A stretch of DNA of 64,000 nucleotides from contig NZ_QFFU01000029.1 of the NCBI RefSeq assembly GCF_003131185.1, positions 1 to 64,000 of the forward strand. Reading direction: 5' to 3'. This DNA is from Pseudomonas ovata. Its GTDB lineage: Bacteria; Pseudomonadota; Gammaproteobacteria; Pseudomonadales; Pseudomonadaceae. A program made the translations under genes and the position numbers. The notes under the pieces were generated by a model. It was not told the origin of the DNA. It ran no database searches and saw nothing but the letters and a program-made list of their open reading frames with translations. Positions 56,471 to 64,000 of this stretch are shown here, piece after piece. Each line of letters opens with the position of its first letter. Within the stretch, counting starts at the first letter, position 1.

Positions 56471-57868
56471 ATGAGCACAGCGTTTGCCGAAAGCCCGATC
56501 AAGGCCCACGACGAAGAAAAGGACTACCGGTTCGAGGACAACCCGATCCTGGCCCGGCAAAAACAGCAGGAGTCCAACGCACGCAGCTACCCGCGGCGGA
56601 TTCCGCTGGCGCTCAAGCGCGCCCGGGGCCTGTATGTCGAGGACGTCGAAGGCCGCACCTTCATCGACTGCCTGGCCGGTGCCGGCACCCTGGCGCTGGG
56701 GCATAACCACCCGGTGATCACCGATGCCATTCGCCAGGTGCTTGACGATGAACTGCCGCTGCACACCCTGGACCTGAGCACGCCGGTCAAGGACCGCTTT
56801 GTCCAGGACCTGTTCGCCATCCTGCCGCCGGCCTTTGCCGCCAGGGCAAAGATCCAGTTCACCGGCCCGACCGGCACCGACGCGGTAGAAGCGGCGCTGA
56901 AACTGGTGCGCATCGCCACCGGGCGCAGCACAGTCATTGCCTTTCACGGTGGTTACCACGGCATGAGCCAGGGCGCGCTGAGCCTGATGGGCAACCTCAA
57001 GGCCAAGACCCCGCTGGGCGCGCTGCTCAGCACCGGCGTGCAGTTCATGCCGTTCCCGTACGACTACCGCTGCCCGTTCGGCCAGGGCGGCGAGGCGGGG
57101 GTGCAGACCAACCTGCATTACCTGGACAACCTGCTCAGCGACCCGGAAAGCGGCGTGCAGCCGCCGGCGGCGGTCATCGTCGAAGCCGTGCAGGGCGAAG
57201 CCGGTGTCATTCCGGCGGCCAACACCTGGCTGCGTGGCCTGCGCGAAATCACCGCGCGGCACAAGATTCCGCTGATCATCGACGAGATCCAGACCGGTTT
57301 CGGTCGTACCGGCAAGCTGTTCGCCTTCGAGCACGCCGGCATCGTGCCGGATGTGGTGGTGATGTCCAAGGCCATCGGCGGCAGCCTGCCGCTGGCGGTG
57401 ATGGTCTATCAGGACTGGCTCGACAGCTGGCAACCGGGTGCGCATGCCGGCACCTTCCGCGGCAACCAGATGGCCATGGCCGCAGGCTCTGCGGTGATTC
57501 GCTACATCGAAGAGCACAACCTGGCCGGCCACGCTGCCGACGTCGGCCAGCGCTTGCGCCACCACTTGCTGGAGCTGCAAAAGAAAGTGCCGCACCTGGG
57601 CGACGTGCGCGGCCTGGGCCTGATGCTCGGCGTCGAAGTGGTCGACCCGCACGGCCAGCCCGACGCCCAAGGCCACCCACCAACCGACGGCGCGCTGGCC
57701 GGGCGTATTCAACGCGAGTGCCTCAAGCGCGGGTTGATCCTGGAACTGGGCGGCCGTCACAGCAGCGTGGTGCGCTTTCTGCCGCCGCTGATCATCACCG
57801 ACGAACAGGTCGATGAAGTGGCACGGATTTTTGCCAGGGCGGTGCAGGCGGCCGTGGCGTCGGCGTGA
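56471..57868 (+). CDS. pvdH: L-2,4-diaminobutyrate:2-oxoglutarate aminotransferase PvdH
   Basis: A 465-aa class III PLP aminotransferase. The PLP Lys300 is in VVMSKAIGG and Asp271 in IIDEIQTGFGRTG; TGPTGTDAVEAALKL and FHGGYHGMSQGALSLMG are typical of diaminobutyrate aminotransferases. It makes L-2,4-diaminobutyrate from aspartate semialdehyde and glutamate, the substrate of PvdL module 3. CAGGAG precedes ATG 56471. Unlike its neighbours, I find no clear PvdS box directly upstream; it may rely on read-through from pvdL. Confidence 0.94.
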   Translation: MSTAFAESPIKAHDEEKDYRFEDNPILARQKQQESNARSYPRRIPLALKRARGLYVEDVEGRTFIDCLAGAGTLALGHNHPVITDAIRQVLDDELPLHTLDLSTPVKDRFVQDLFAILPPAFAARAKIQFTGPTGTDAVEAALKLVRIATGRSTVIAFHGGYHGMSQGALSLMGNLKAKTPLGALLSTGVQFMPFPYDYRCPFGQGGEAGVQTNLHYLDNLLSDPESGVQPPAAVIVEAVQGEAGVIPAANTWLRGLREITARHKIPLIIDEIQTGFGRTGKLFAFEHAGIVPDVVVMSKAIGGSLPLAVMVYQDWLDSWQPGAHAGTFRGNQMAMAAGSAVIRYIEEHNLAGHAADVGQRLRHHLLELQKKVPHLGDVRGLGLMLGVEVVDPHGQPDAQGHPPTDGALAGRIQRECLKRGLILELGGRHSSVVRFLPPLIITDEQVDEVARIFARAVQAAVASA

Positions 57869-57911
57869 TAAGGCTGACCCAACGCAATCGCCCAGAAACC
57901 ACAAGACTTTT

Positions 57912-58090
57912 GTAGGAGCGCGCTTGCCGGGATGCCGGACCACCGCGACCGGCTGCGTTAGCAGTCGTAAATTTGTGGCGTTTCATAGATCCCTGATGAG
58001 TTCGCAGTCAAAAAATTGTTGCGTTTAATCAATTTTTGCGAGCGCTACGCACTCGGTCGCGGTGGTCCGGCATACCGGCAAGCGCGCTCC
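57912..58090. repeat. Composite REP element with extended arms on both sides
   Basis: Left arm GTAGGAGCGCGCTTGCC then GGGATGCCGGACCACC; right arm GGTGGTCCGGCATACC then GGCAAGCGCGCTCC. Both arms carry the extra segment, so the longer stem is restored. One internal CAGTCGTAAATTTG unit and two further partial units. It lies between pvdH and the MbtH-like gene. Confidence 0.85.
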
Positions 58091-58103
58091 CCGTGATCCT
58101 GGC

Positions 58104-58127
58104 TTAATTTTTTTGTGCATCACTCGT
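58104..58127 (+). promoter_or_regulatory. PvdS-dependent promoter of the MbtH-like gene
   Basis: TTAAT, 16 bases, then CGT, 62 bp before the MbtH-like ATG. The T-rich stretch after the -35-like element is shared with the pvdL promoter. Confidence 0.75.
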
Positions 58128-58188
58128 TTAGTCCTTAGAGCCGGCCCGGCGCCGCTCGCGACCTTCAGCCTTACTACGGAGCCTCACC

Positions 58189-58434
58189 ATGACCTCAGTA
58201 TTCGACCGCGAAGACATCCTGTTCCAGGTGGTCGTCAACCACGAAGAGCAATACTCCATCTGGCCCGACTACAAGGAAGTCCCGAAAGGCTGGCGCACCG
58301 TTGGCAAGAGCGGCTTCAAGAAAGAGTGCCTGGCCTACATCGAAGAGGTGTGGACCGACATGCGCCCCTTGAGCCTGCGCAAGCACATGGAAGAACAGGC
58401 GCGCCTGAAACAAGGCGACCACGCCGTTCACTGA
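58189..58434 (+). CDS. MbtH-like NRPS chaperone
   Basis: An 81-aa protein with the MbtH family pattern: NHEEQYSIWPDYKEVPKGWRTVG, then KECLAYIEEVWTDMRPLSLR. The conserved tryptophans W25, W35 and W55 are in place. Such proteins bind and activate NRPS adenylation domains; this one would serve PvdL and the following synthetase. ACGGAG precedes the ATG. It is ten bases from the thioesterase gene, so they share an mRNA. Confidence 0.95.
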   Translation: MTSVFDREDILFQVVVNHEEQYSIWPDYKEVPKGWRTVGKSGFKKECLAYIEEVWTDMRPLSLRKHMEEQARLKQGDHAVH

Positions 58435-58444
58435 GGCCTTTGCC

Positions 58445-59179
58445 ATGACCACCGTGCAACTCTTCTGCCTGCCGTATTCTGGCGCCAGCGCCATGGTCTA
58501 TAGTCGCTGGCGGCGCGCGCTGCCCGAGTGGCTGAGCGTGCAGCCGGTCGAGCTGCCCGGCCGTGGCGCCCGCCTGGGCGAGCCCTTGCAGACCGACATG
58601 CAGGCCCTGGCCCGGCAACTGGTCAGGGAACTCATCCCGCGTATCAACGGCCCCTACGCGCTGTTCGGGCACAGCCTGGGCGCGCTGCTGGCCTTTGAAA
58701 TGATTCATGCCCTGCGTGAGTTCGGCGCACCGTCACCGGTGTCGCTGTTTGCCTCTGGCACCGCCGCGCCCAGCCAGCGCGACGACTACGCCCGCGGCTT
58801 TGCCGACCCCAAGACCGACGACGAACTCAAGGCCGAACTGCGTGACCTGAACGGCACCGCGCAAGAGGTGCTGGACAACCAGGAACTGATGGACCTGACC
58901 CTGCCGGTCCTGCGTGCGGATTTTCGCCTGTGCGGCCTTTACGAATACCGCAGCCGTCCACGCCTGGACTGCCCGATCCATGTGCTGGGCGGCAAGCAGG
59001 ACAAGGCCACCCAAGAGCAATTGATTGCCTGGCAGCTCGAAAGCGCTGCCAACTTCTCGCTGGAAATGCTGCCGGGCACGCATTTCTTCATCCATGAGCA
59101 GCAAGCCAAGGTGCTGCGCATTCTCAGGAATTGTCTTGAGGTGGATGTGCGTCGGTCTTCACGGCTTGCGTGTGCGTGA
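58445..59179 (+). CDS. pvdG: Type II thioesterase (PvdG-like)
   Basis: A 244-aa external thioesterase. The triad is complete: Ser77 in FGHSLGA, Asp186 in GGKQDKAT and His213 in PGTHFF. LPYSGASAMVYSRW and ELPGRGARLGEP are typical of NRPS type II thioesterases, which clear misprimed carrier domains. It directly follows the MbtH-like gene. Confidence 0.92.
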   Translation: MTTVQLFCLPYSGASAMVYSRWRRALPEWLSVQPVELPGRGARLGEPLQTDMQALARQLVRELIPRINGPYALFGHSLGALLAFEMIHALREFGAPSPVSLFASGTAAPSQRDDYARGFADPKTDDELKAELRDLNGTAQEVLDNQELMDLTLPVLRADFRLCGLYEYRSRPRLDCPIHVLGGKQDKATQEQLIAWQLESAANFSLEMLPGTHFFIHEQQAKVLRILRNCLEVDVRRSSRLACA

Positions 59180-59187
59180 TGGTTGTT

Positions 59188-59230
59188 CGCGGCTGAAGCC
59201 GCTCCTGCGAAATCGGTAGGAGCGGCCGCG
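59188..59230. repeat. REP-like hairpin between the thioesterase and siderophore-interacting genes
   Basis: CGCGGCTGAAGCCGCTCCT pairs with AGGAGCGGCCGCG. It lies between convergent gene ends and could end both transcripts. Confidence 0.6.
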
Positions 59231-59237
59231 AAAGGCC

Positions 59238-60197
59238 CTAATCCAGAACCCGTCCTAACCGCCAATAACCCATAAACGTCAGTGCCCGCTTATCCAGCCC
59301 CAACGCCCCGACCAGATGCCGACGAATCGCCATGACCGCGGCCGACTCCCCCGCGACCCAGGCATAAAACTCACTGTCCGACGGCTTGCCCAGATCCCAC
59401 AGAATCTGCGTGTCGATATCCACTTCATGGATCTTCTGCGGTGCGTTGAGGCGGGCCGCTGATGCCGGCAGTGTCGCCAGTTCCAGTGCGGCCCGGCGCA
59501 TGCCATCGCCATGCCCGAGCGCCAACTCATCACGCACCAGCCAGTTGACCTGGGCATTGGCCGGCTGGCGAATAGCCAATCGGTCGCCGGCATGCGGCAC
59601 CTCGATAAACGCCTGTATCTGCGGCGGCTGCGGCTGATCAGCCAGTTGCTCGATAATCCCGGCAATCGCCGGCAACGCCGTCTCGTCGCCTATCAGCAAT
59701 ACATGGCGAATGCCTGCCGGCGGCTGCCATTCATAACCGCCCGGATCGCCTGGGTAGTCGGCATAGGGCGCCACCATCTGCAACCGGTCACCGGGCCGGG
59801 CATGCGTGGCCCAGCGTGAGGCCGGGCCGGTTTCGCCATGCAGCACGAACTCCACCTCCACCTCGGCCCGTTCACGGCGCAAGGCGCGGATCGTGTAGGT
59901 GCGCATCGGCGGTTTGCTGGCCGGGTTTTGGTTGCGCAAGGTCTGGTGCCAGTTGTCCTCCAGCGGCAATTGCGGGGGCTGGCCGTCGGCACCGGGAAAC
60001 AGCAGCTTGACGCGCTGGTCCGGGGCCTGTGTCTGCATGTGCTGCACTTCAGGGCCGGTGAAGACGAAGCGGGTCAGGGACGGGCTGATGTCGATGCGTT
60101 GCCTGAGGATGATGTCGAAGAGGCGATAACTGGGGCGTTTCGCCGGGAGGACTTTCTGTACGGCGCTGCGCAGGTTTTTGCCGAGGGTGGAGAGCAT
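59238..60197 (-). CDS. Siderophore-interacting protein (ferric-siderophore reductase)
   Basis: A 319-aa FAD-binding reductase of the SIP (ViuB/YqjH) type. The flavin motif RTYTIR is at 99-104, the NAD(P)-side motif GDETALPA at 170-177 and WVAGESAAVMAIRRHL near the C-terminus. These cytoplasmic enzymes reduce ferric siderophores to release iron. It is divergent from the SyrP-like gene. A possible PvdS-type box in the minus orientation lies 37-60 bp upstream. Confidence 0.9.
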   Translation of the reverse strand: MLSTLGKNLRSAVQKVLPAKRPSYRLFDIILRQRIDISPSLTRFVFTGPEVQHMQTQAPDQRVKLLFPGADGQPPQLPLEDNWHQTLRNQNPASKPPMRTYTIRALRRERAEVEVEFVLHGETGPASRWATHARPGDRLQMVAPYADYPGDPGGYEWQPPAGIRHVLLIGDETALPAIAGIIEQLADQPQPPQIQAFIEVPHAGDRLAIRQPANAQVNWLVRDELALGHGDGMRRAALELATLPASAARLNAPQKIHEVDIDTQILWDLGKPSDSEFYAWVAGESAAVMAIRRHLVGALGLDKRALTFMGYWRLGRVLD

Positions 60198-60233
60198 CGG
60201 GAGCCGCCTTCTACAAGGATCGATACCTGAATG

Positions 60234-60257
60234 ACGAGCCGTGACTGGCGGGGTTTA
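60234..60257 (-). promoter_or_regulatory. Possible PvdS-type promoter of the siderophore-interacting gene
   Basis: On the minus strand TAAAC, 16 bases, CGT, 37 bases before the gene start. One mismatch to TAAAT. Weaker than the plus-strand boxes. Confidence 0.4.
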
Positions 60258-60272
60258 CCAGTGCCCGCCGGC

Positions 60273-60296
60273 TAATTTTCTGGGTCGCGTACTCGT
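60273..60296 (+). promoter_or_regulatory. PvdS-dependent promoter of the SyrP-like gene
   Basis: GCTAATT, then 16 bases from TTCTGGG, then CGTT, ending 45 bp before the ATG. Confidence 0.75.
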
Positions 60297-60340
60297 TCAG
60301 CCTGAAACAGACGTGTTCCCGGGCGCCCGAGGTTTATTCC

Positions 60341-61327
60341 ATGAGTGAAGTGCTGAGTTTCGATATCAAGCCGCTGCAAGCGCACAAGGGCACCCTGCCG
60401 CTGCTGATCCAGGCACCTGAGCCAGGCATCAGCCTGCAGGCGGCCTTTGACGGATTGAAGCCGCTGGTGGACCGGCACCTGATTCAGAGTGGCGGCATCC
60501 TGTTTCGCGGCTTCGAGGTGGACGGCAACGAAGCGTTCCGCGAATTCGCCTCCTCGTTCGGCCATCCATTGCTCAACTACGAGTTTGGCTCGACGCCGCG
60601 CAGCAACGTCGCCAAAGGGGTCTACACCTCCACCGAGTACCCGGCGCACCAGAGCATTCCGCTGCACAACGAGCAGGCCTACACCCTGGAATGGCCGATG
60701 AAAATCTGGTTCTACAGCGTGATACCGGCTGAAACCGGTGGCGAGACACCGATTGCCGACAGCCGCGAAGTCTACCGGCGCATCCCGGTCGCGATTCGCG
60801 AACGCTTTATTGAAAAGCGCCTGATGTACGTACGCAACTACGGTAACGGCCTGGACGTGGACTGGGATCAGGTGTTCAACACCGAGGATCCGGCAGTCGT
60901 CGAGGCCTACTGTCGCGCACACAATATCCAGTGCGAATGGAAAGACGACGGCGAGCTGCGCACCCGGCAGGTCTGCCAGTCGGTGGCCCGGCATCCGGTG
61001 ACCAAGGAGTGGGTCTGGTTCAACCAGGCGCACCTGTTCCACATCTCCAACCTGCAACCGGAAGTGCGCGAAAGCCTGCTGGACATCGTCGACGAGGAAG
61101 ATCTGCCGCGTAACGTTTATTACGGCGACGGCAGCCCTATCGAAGACAGTCTGCTGGACGAGATTCGTGGCGTGCTGGACGAGTGCACGATCAGTTTCCC
61201 GTGGCTGAAAAACGATGTGCTGATGCTCGACAACATGCTTGCTGCGCACGCGCGCTCGCCGTTTACCGGCAGCCGCAAGGTCGTCGTGGCGATGGCGCAG
61301 GGGTATTCGCAAGCGCTTCGTGGCTGA
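60341..61327 (+). CDS. SyrP-like Fe(II)/2-oxoglutarate oxygenase (aspartyl beta-hydroxylase candidate)
   Basis: A 328-aa TauD/TfdA-family dioxygenase. The iron ligands fit H109-x-E111 (PLHNEQAY) and distal His303 (AAHARSPF); Arg312 (GSRKVVVAM) would bind 2-oxoglutarate. The HxE variant rather than HxD occurs in SyrP-type enzymes. SyrP hydroxylates carrier-bound Asp in syringomycin assembly. Here the adjacent NRPS begins with an Asp-type adenylation domain, so the likely product is beta-hydroxyaspartate in the pyoverdine peptide, a known iron ligand. A clear terminator follows. Confidence 0.88.
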   Translation: MSEVLSFDIKPLQAHKGTLPLLIQAPEPGISLQAAFDGLKPLVDRHLIQSGGILFRGFEVDGNEAFREFASSFGHPLLNYEFGSTPRSNVAKGVYTSTEYPAHQSIPLHNEQAYTLEWPMKIWFYSVIPAETGGETPIADSREVYRRIPVAIRERFIEKRLMYVRNYGNGLDVDWDQVFNTEDPAVVEAYCRAHNIQCEWKDDGELRTRQVCQSVARHPVTKEWVWFNQAHLFHISNLQPEVRESLLDIVDEEDLPRNVYYGDGSPIEDSLLDEIRGVLDECTISFPWLKNDVLMLDNMLAAHARSPFTGSRKVVVAMAQGYSQALRG

Positions 61328-61355
61328 CCTTCATACGCTGGGCGACAACCTCCCG

Positions 61356-61376
61356 ACCGGCCCTTGATGGGCCGGT
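61356..61376 (+). terminator. Terminator after the SyrP-like gene
   Basis: ACCGGCCC/GGGCCGGT with a five-base loop, followed by TTTGCATTT, 28 bases after the stop. Confidence 0.75.
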
Positions 61377-61396
61377 TTGCATTTGCGCCGGCGGGC

Positions 61397-61420
61397 TAAA
61401 TCAACCCCTTGTTGTTTCGT
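61397..61420 (+). promoter_or_regulatory. PvdS-dependent promoter of the following NRPS
   Basis: TAAAT, 16 bases, CGT: the exact consensus, the best box in the window. It lies 59 bp before the NRPS start. Confidence 0.85.
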
Positions 61421-61478
61421 TCTAGTGGGATCGACCGGGCCCTCTGGCCCCGCTTCCTATTCGACAAGGACGCATTGC

Positions 61479-64000
61479 ATGAATGCCCAAGACGCACTGA
61501 GACTCGCCCGCCGCTTTATCGAACTGCCCCTGGAAAAACGCCGCCTGTTTCTGGCCGGCCTGCAGCAGGAGGGCGTGGACTTTTCCCTGTTCCCCATCCC
61601 TGCCGATGGGGTCAGCGATGCGCGCGACGGGCTGTCCTATGCCCAGCAGCGGATGTGGTTTCTCTGGCAGCTTGACCCGCAAGGCGCCGCCTACAACCTG
61701 CCCATGGCCGTGCGCTTGAATGGCGAGCTGGATCAGGCCGCCTTGCACAGCGCCTTCGATGGCCTGGTTACACGTCACGAGACCTTGCGCTGTGTGTTCA
61801 GTGAGCAGGATGGTCAGGTCCGCCAGCGGATTGTCGAGCCGTTTGCGGTGAACATCGTATGCCACGATCTGACCGGGCTGGATGCCGATAAACGCGAAGA
61901 GCAGGTTCGCGCATTGGCCGACGCCGAAGCGTTGGCGCCCTTCGATCTGGCCGAAGGACCATTGCTGCGCGTGCAACTGCTGAAACTGGCCGATCATGCG
62001 CATGTGCTGCTGCTGACCCTGCACCACATCGTGGCCGACGGCTGGTCCTACAACGTGCTGATCGATGAATTCATCCGCCTCTACGACGCCGCCAGCAGCG
62101 GCAGTGAAGCGGCGTTGCAGCCGCTGCCGATCCAGTACCGCGACTATGCCCTGTGGCAACGCAGCTGGCTGGAGGCCGGTGAGCAGGATCGCCAGCTGGA
62201 CTACTGGCGCAGCAAGCTGGGCGACGAGCATGCGCCGCTGGAGTTGCCGCTGGATCACGCTCGCCCACTGACGCCAAGCTATCGCGGTGCGCGTCATGAG
62301 TTTCAGATTGAGCCGGCGCTGGCCGAGCGCTTGCGCGGCCTGGCCCGCGAGCAGGGTGTGACGCTGTTCATGGTGTTGCTGGCGGCGTTCAAGGTGTTGC
62401 TGCATCGCTACAGTGGTCAACAGGCGATTCGGGTCGGCGTGCCGGTGGCCAACCGTAATCGCGCTGAGGTTGAAGGGCTGATTGGCTGCTTTATCAATAC
62501 CCAGGTGCTGCACACCGAGATCGATCCGCTGATCGATGTGCGTGAGTTGTTGCAGCGGGTCAAGGAGACGGCGCTGGGCGCACAGGCGCACCAGGAGTTG
62601 CCGTTCGAGCGTTTGGTCGAGGCGTTCGAGCCGCAACGCAGCCTGGGGCGCAATCCGCTGTTCCAGGTGCTGTTCAATCACCAGCCGACCGTGGTCGATG
62701 CCGGGCAGATCACCACCCGCTCCGGGCTGGCGCTGGAAAAAGTCACGCTGGACAAACACAGCGCCCGCTTCGACCTGTCGCTGGACACCTACGAAAGCGC
62801 CGGTCGGTTGCAGGCGGTCTTCACTTACGCGCTGGATGTGTTCGAGGCCTCGACCGTCGCCACCTTGCAGCAACACTGGCTGCAATTGCTGGAAGGCCTG
62901 ACTGCCAATCCGGGGCATGCAGTCGGTGAGTTGCCGCTGTCATTGCCTGAACTGTCGCCAGCCACTGAACAAACAAACGGCGCAGGCGTGTGCATTCATC
63001 AACTGATCGAGCAGGCCGCCAACGCCAATCCGCAGCGTGTGGCGGCGATCAGCGGCGAGCAGCAGATCGATTACCTGACACTGACCGAACGGGCCAACGC
63101 CTTCGCCCATGTGCTGCTGGAAAGCGGCGTACAGCCTGATCAGCGGGTTGGCGTGATCGCTGACCGCTCCATTGACATGCTGGTGGGCATTCTGGCGGTA
63201 CTGAAGGCCGGTGCAGCCTATCTGCCACTGGAGCCTGATCAGCCACATGGGCGCCTGGACTTCATGCTGGCTGACAGTGATGTGCGTCTGGTGCTGGCCA
63301 GGGCTGACTGGAATGGCACGTTGCCGGAAGGTGTACAGCGGATTCATCTGGATGCCGCGCTGCGCCGCAGCGACGCGCCTGCGGTAGCGGTTGCTGCGGA
63401 TAACCTGGCCTATGTGATTTACACCTCCGGCACCACCGGCACGCCAAAGGGCGTGGCGATCAGTCATGCGGCGCTGGTGAACTATGTGCAAGGCGTATCG
63501 CGCCGCTTGCCGCTGGATGACATCCAGAACCTGGCGATGGTCACCACCCCGGCGGCGGACCTGGGCCATACCGTGTTCTACGGTGCGCTGAGCGCCGGCA
63601 AGACCCTGCATATGCTCGACAAACCCGCCGTGCTCGACGCCGATGCCTTCGCCGCCTACATGCACCAGCATGCCATCGATGCATTGAAAATCGTGCCTTC
63701 GCACTTGCAGGCCATGCTCGCCGCCGGCGCGACGGCCTTGCCACGCCGTTGCCTGATCGTCGGCGGCGAAAGCTGCCCGGCCGGCCTGCTGGCGCACATC
63801 GCGCAACTGGCGCCCGAACTGCGCGTAATCAACCACTATGGCCCGACGGAAACCACCGTCGGCGTCCTGACCCATGACATGGCTGGCCAGCCGGTACTGG
63901 GCCGCCCGCTGGACAATATCCGTGCCCAGGTGTTGAGCGATTGCCTGCTCGCGGTGCCAGGTCTTGCACGGGGCGAACTGTTCATTGCAGGGGCTGGCCT
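61479..64000 (+). CDS. Pyoverdine peptide NRPS, first module (partial, continues past window)
   Basis: An uninterrupted open frame from ATG 61479 (AAGGA nine bases upstream) to the window end, at least 840 residues, with no stop. A 45-residue leader (MNAQDALRLARRFIELPLEK) precedes a condensation domain (QQRMWFLWQLDP; His182/183 in HHIVADG) and an adenylation domain (YTSGTTGTPKG near 648). The usual FDxS region is replaced by ADLGHT (Asp694). The specificity residues read D-L-T-K-I-G-H-V-G, the aspartate type. It should receive the PvdL chain and add the first peptide residue, Asp or beta-hydroxy-Asp. This corresponds to PvdI or an equivalent; names differ between strains. Confidence 0.93.
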   Translation, partial: MNAQDALRLARRFIELPLEKRRLFLAGLQQEGVDFSLFPIPADGVSDARDGLSYAQQRMWFLWQLDPQGAAYNLPMAVRLNGELDQAALHSAFDGLVTRHETLRCVFSEQDGQVRQRIVEPFAVNIVCHDLTGLDADKREEQVRALADAEALAPFDLAEGPLLRVQLLKLADHAHVLLLTLHHIVADGWSYNVLIDEFIRLYDAASSGSEAALQPLPIQYRDYALWQRSWLEAGEQDRQLDYWRSKLGDEHAPLELPLDHARPLTPSYRGARHEFQIEPALAERLRGLAREQGVTLFMVLLAAFKVLLHRYSGQQAIRVGVPVANRNRAEVEGLIGCFINTQVLHTEIDPLIDVRELLQRVKETALGAQAHQELPFERLVEAFEPQRSLGRNPLFQVLFNHQPTVVDAGQITTRSGLALEKVTLDKHSARFDLSLDTYESAGRLQAVFTYALDVFEASTVATLQQHWLQLLEGLTANPGHAVGELPLSLPELSPATEQTNGAGVCIHQLIEQAANANPQRVAAISGEQQIDYLTLTERANAFAHVLLESGVQPDQRVGVIADRSIDMLVGILAVLKAGAAYLPLEPDQPHGRLDFMLADSDVRLVLARADWNGTLPEGVQRIHLDAALRRSDAPAVAVAADNLAYVIYTSGTTGTPKGVAISHAALVNYVQGVSRRLPLDDIQNLAMVTTPAADLGHTVFYGALSAGKTLHMLDKPAVLDADAFAAYMHQHAIDALKIVPSHLQAMLAAGATALPRRCLIVGGESCPAGLLAHIAQLAPELRVINHYGPTETTVGVLTHDMAGQPVLGRPLDNIRAQVLSDCLLAVPGLARGELFIAGAG

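Overview
The window is GC-rich (roughly 62-65% by eye) chromosomal DNA of a fluorescent Pseudomonas, most likely from the P. putida / P. entomophila / P. mosselii group. The evidence is a pyoverdine locus (pvdS beside pvdL, pvdH, an MbtH-like gene, a type II thioesterase and a SyrP-like oxygenase), a RoxS/RoxR pair, OprD-type porins, a puu-type polyamine set, and many Pseudomonas REP palindromes between genes. I see no tRNA, rRNA, CRISPR array, prophage or insertion sequence. Coding density is high, and the long antisense open frames are GC-rich shadows of real genes.

Left part (1-16450): a periplasmic peptide-binding protein; an orphan protein joining a zinc-peptidase motif to a HET-C domain; a SIMPL-domain protein; the redox two-component pair roxS-roxR; a FadR-type GntR regulator; and an aldarate unit (kdgD, a glucarate/galactarate MFS carrier, garD). 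These are followed by small membrane proteins, an overlapping DUF3182/alpha-beta hydrolase pair and a TauE-type permease.

Middle (16451-34306): a KGG-repeat stress protein, an ExuT-type hexuronate carrier, an EamA exporter, then a minus-strand operon udh - lactonase - dctP - dctQ - dctM with an OprD-family porin upstream. Together with kdgD and garD this converts hexuronates (best fit D-galacturonate) through aldarolactone, aldarate and 5-dehydro-4-deoxyglucarate to 2-oxoglutarate semialdehyde. A shared 13-bp motif lies upstream of five of these transcription units, including the GntR gene, which suggests one regulon. Next come a TetR - NylB-like hydrolase - outer-membrane channel - DUF3237 - MFS cluster and a chemoreceptor without a periplasmic sensor.

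Right part (33416-42514): a LysR regulator divergent from puuA - puuC - puuB - puuD (gamma-glutamylated putrescine route), then an APC permease and a CDF-type transporter.

Pyoverdine region (42515-64000): pvdS with a strong Fur box; pvdL (4300 aa, four modules); pvdH, which makes the diaminobutyrate that the last PvdL module appears to select; an MbtH-like chaperone; a thioesterase; a siderophore-interacting reductase; a SyrP-like oxygenase; and the start of the next NRPS, which runs off the window end and has an Asp-type specificity code. PvdS-type promoters (TAAAT-like, about 16 nt, CGT) precede pvdL, the MbtH-like gene, the SyrP-like gene and the last NRPS. Composite REP elements separate many operon members, some with internal tandem repeats, and one is associated with a duplicated gene end.
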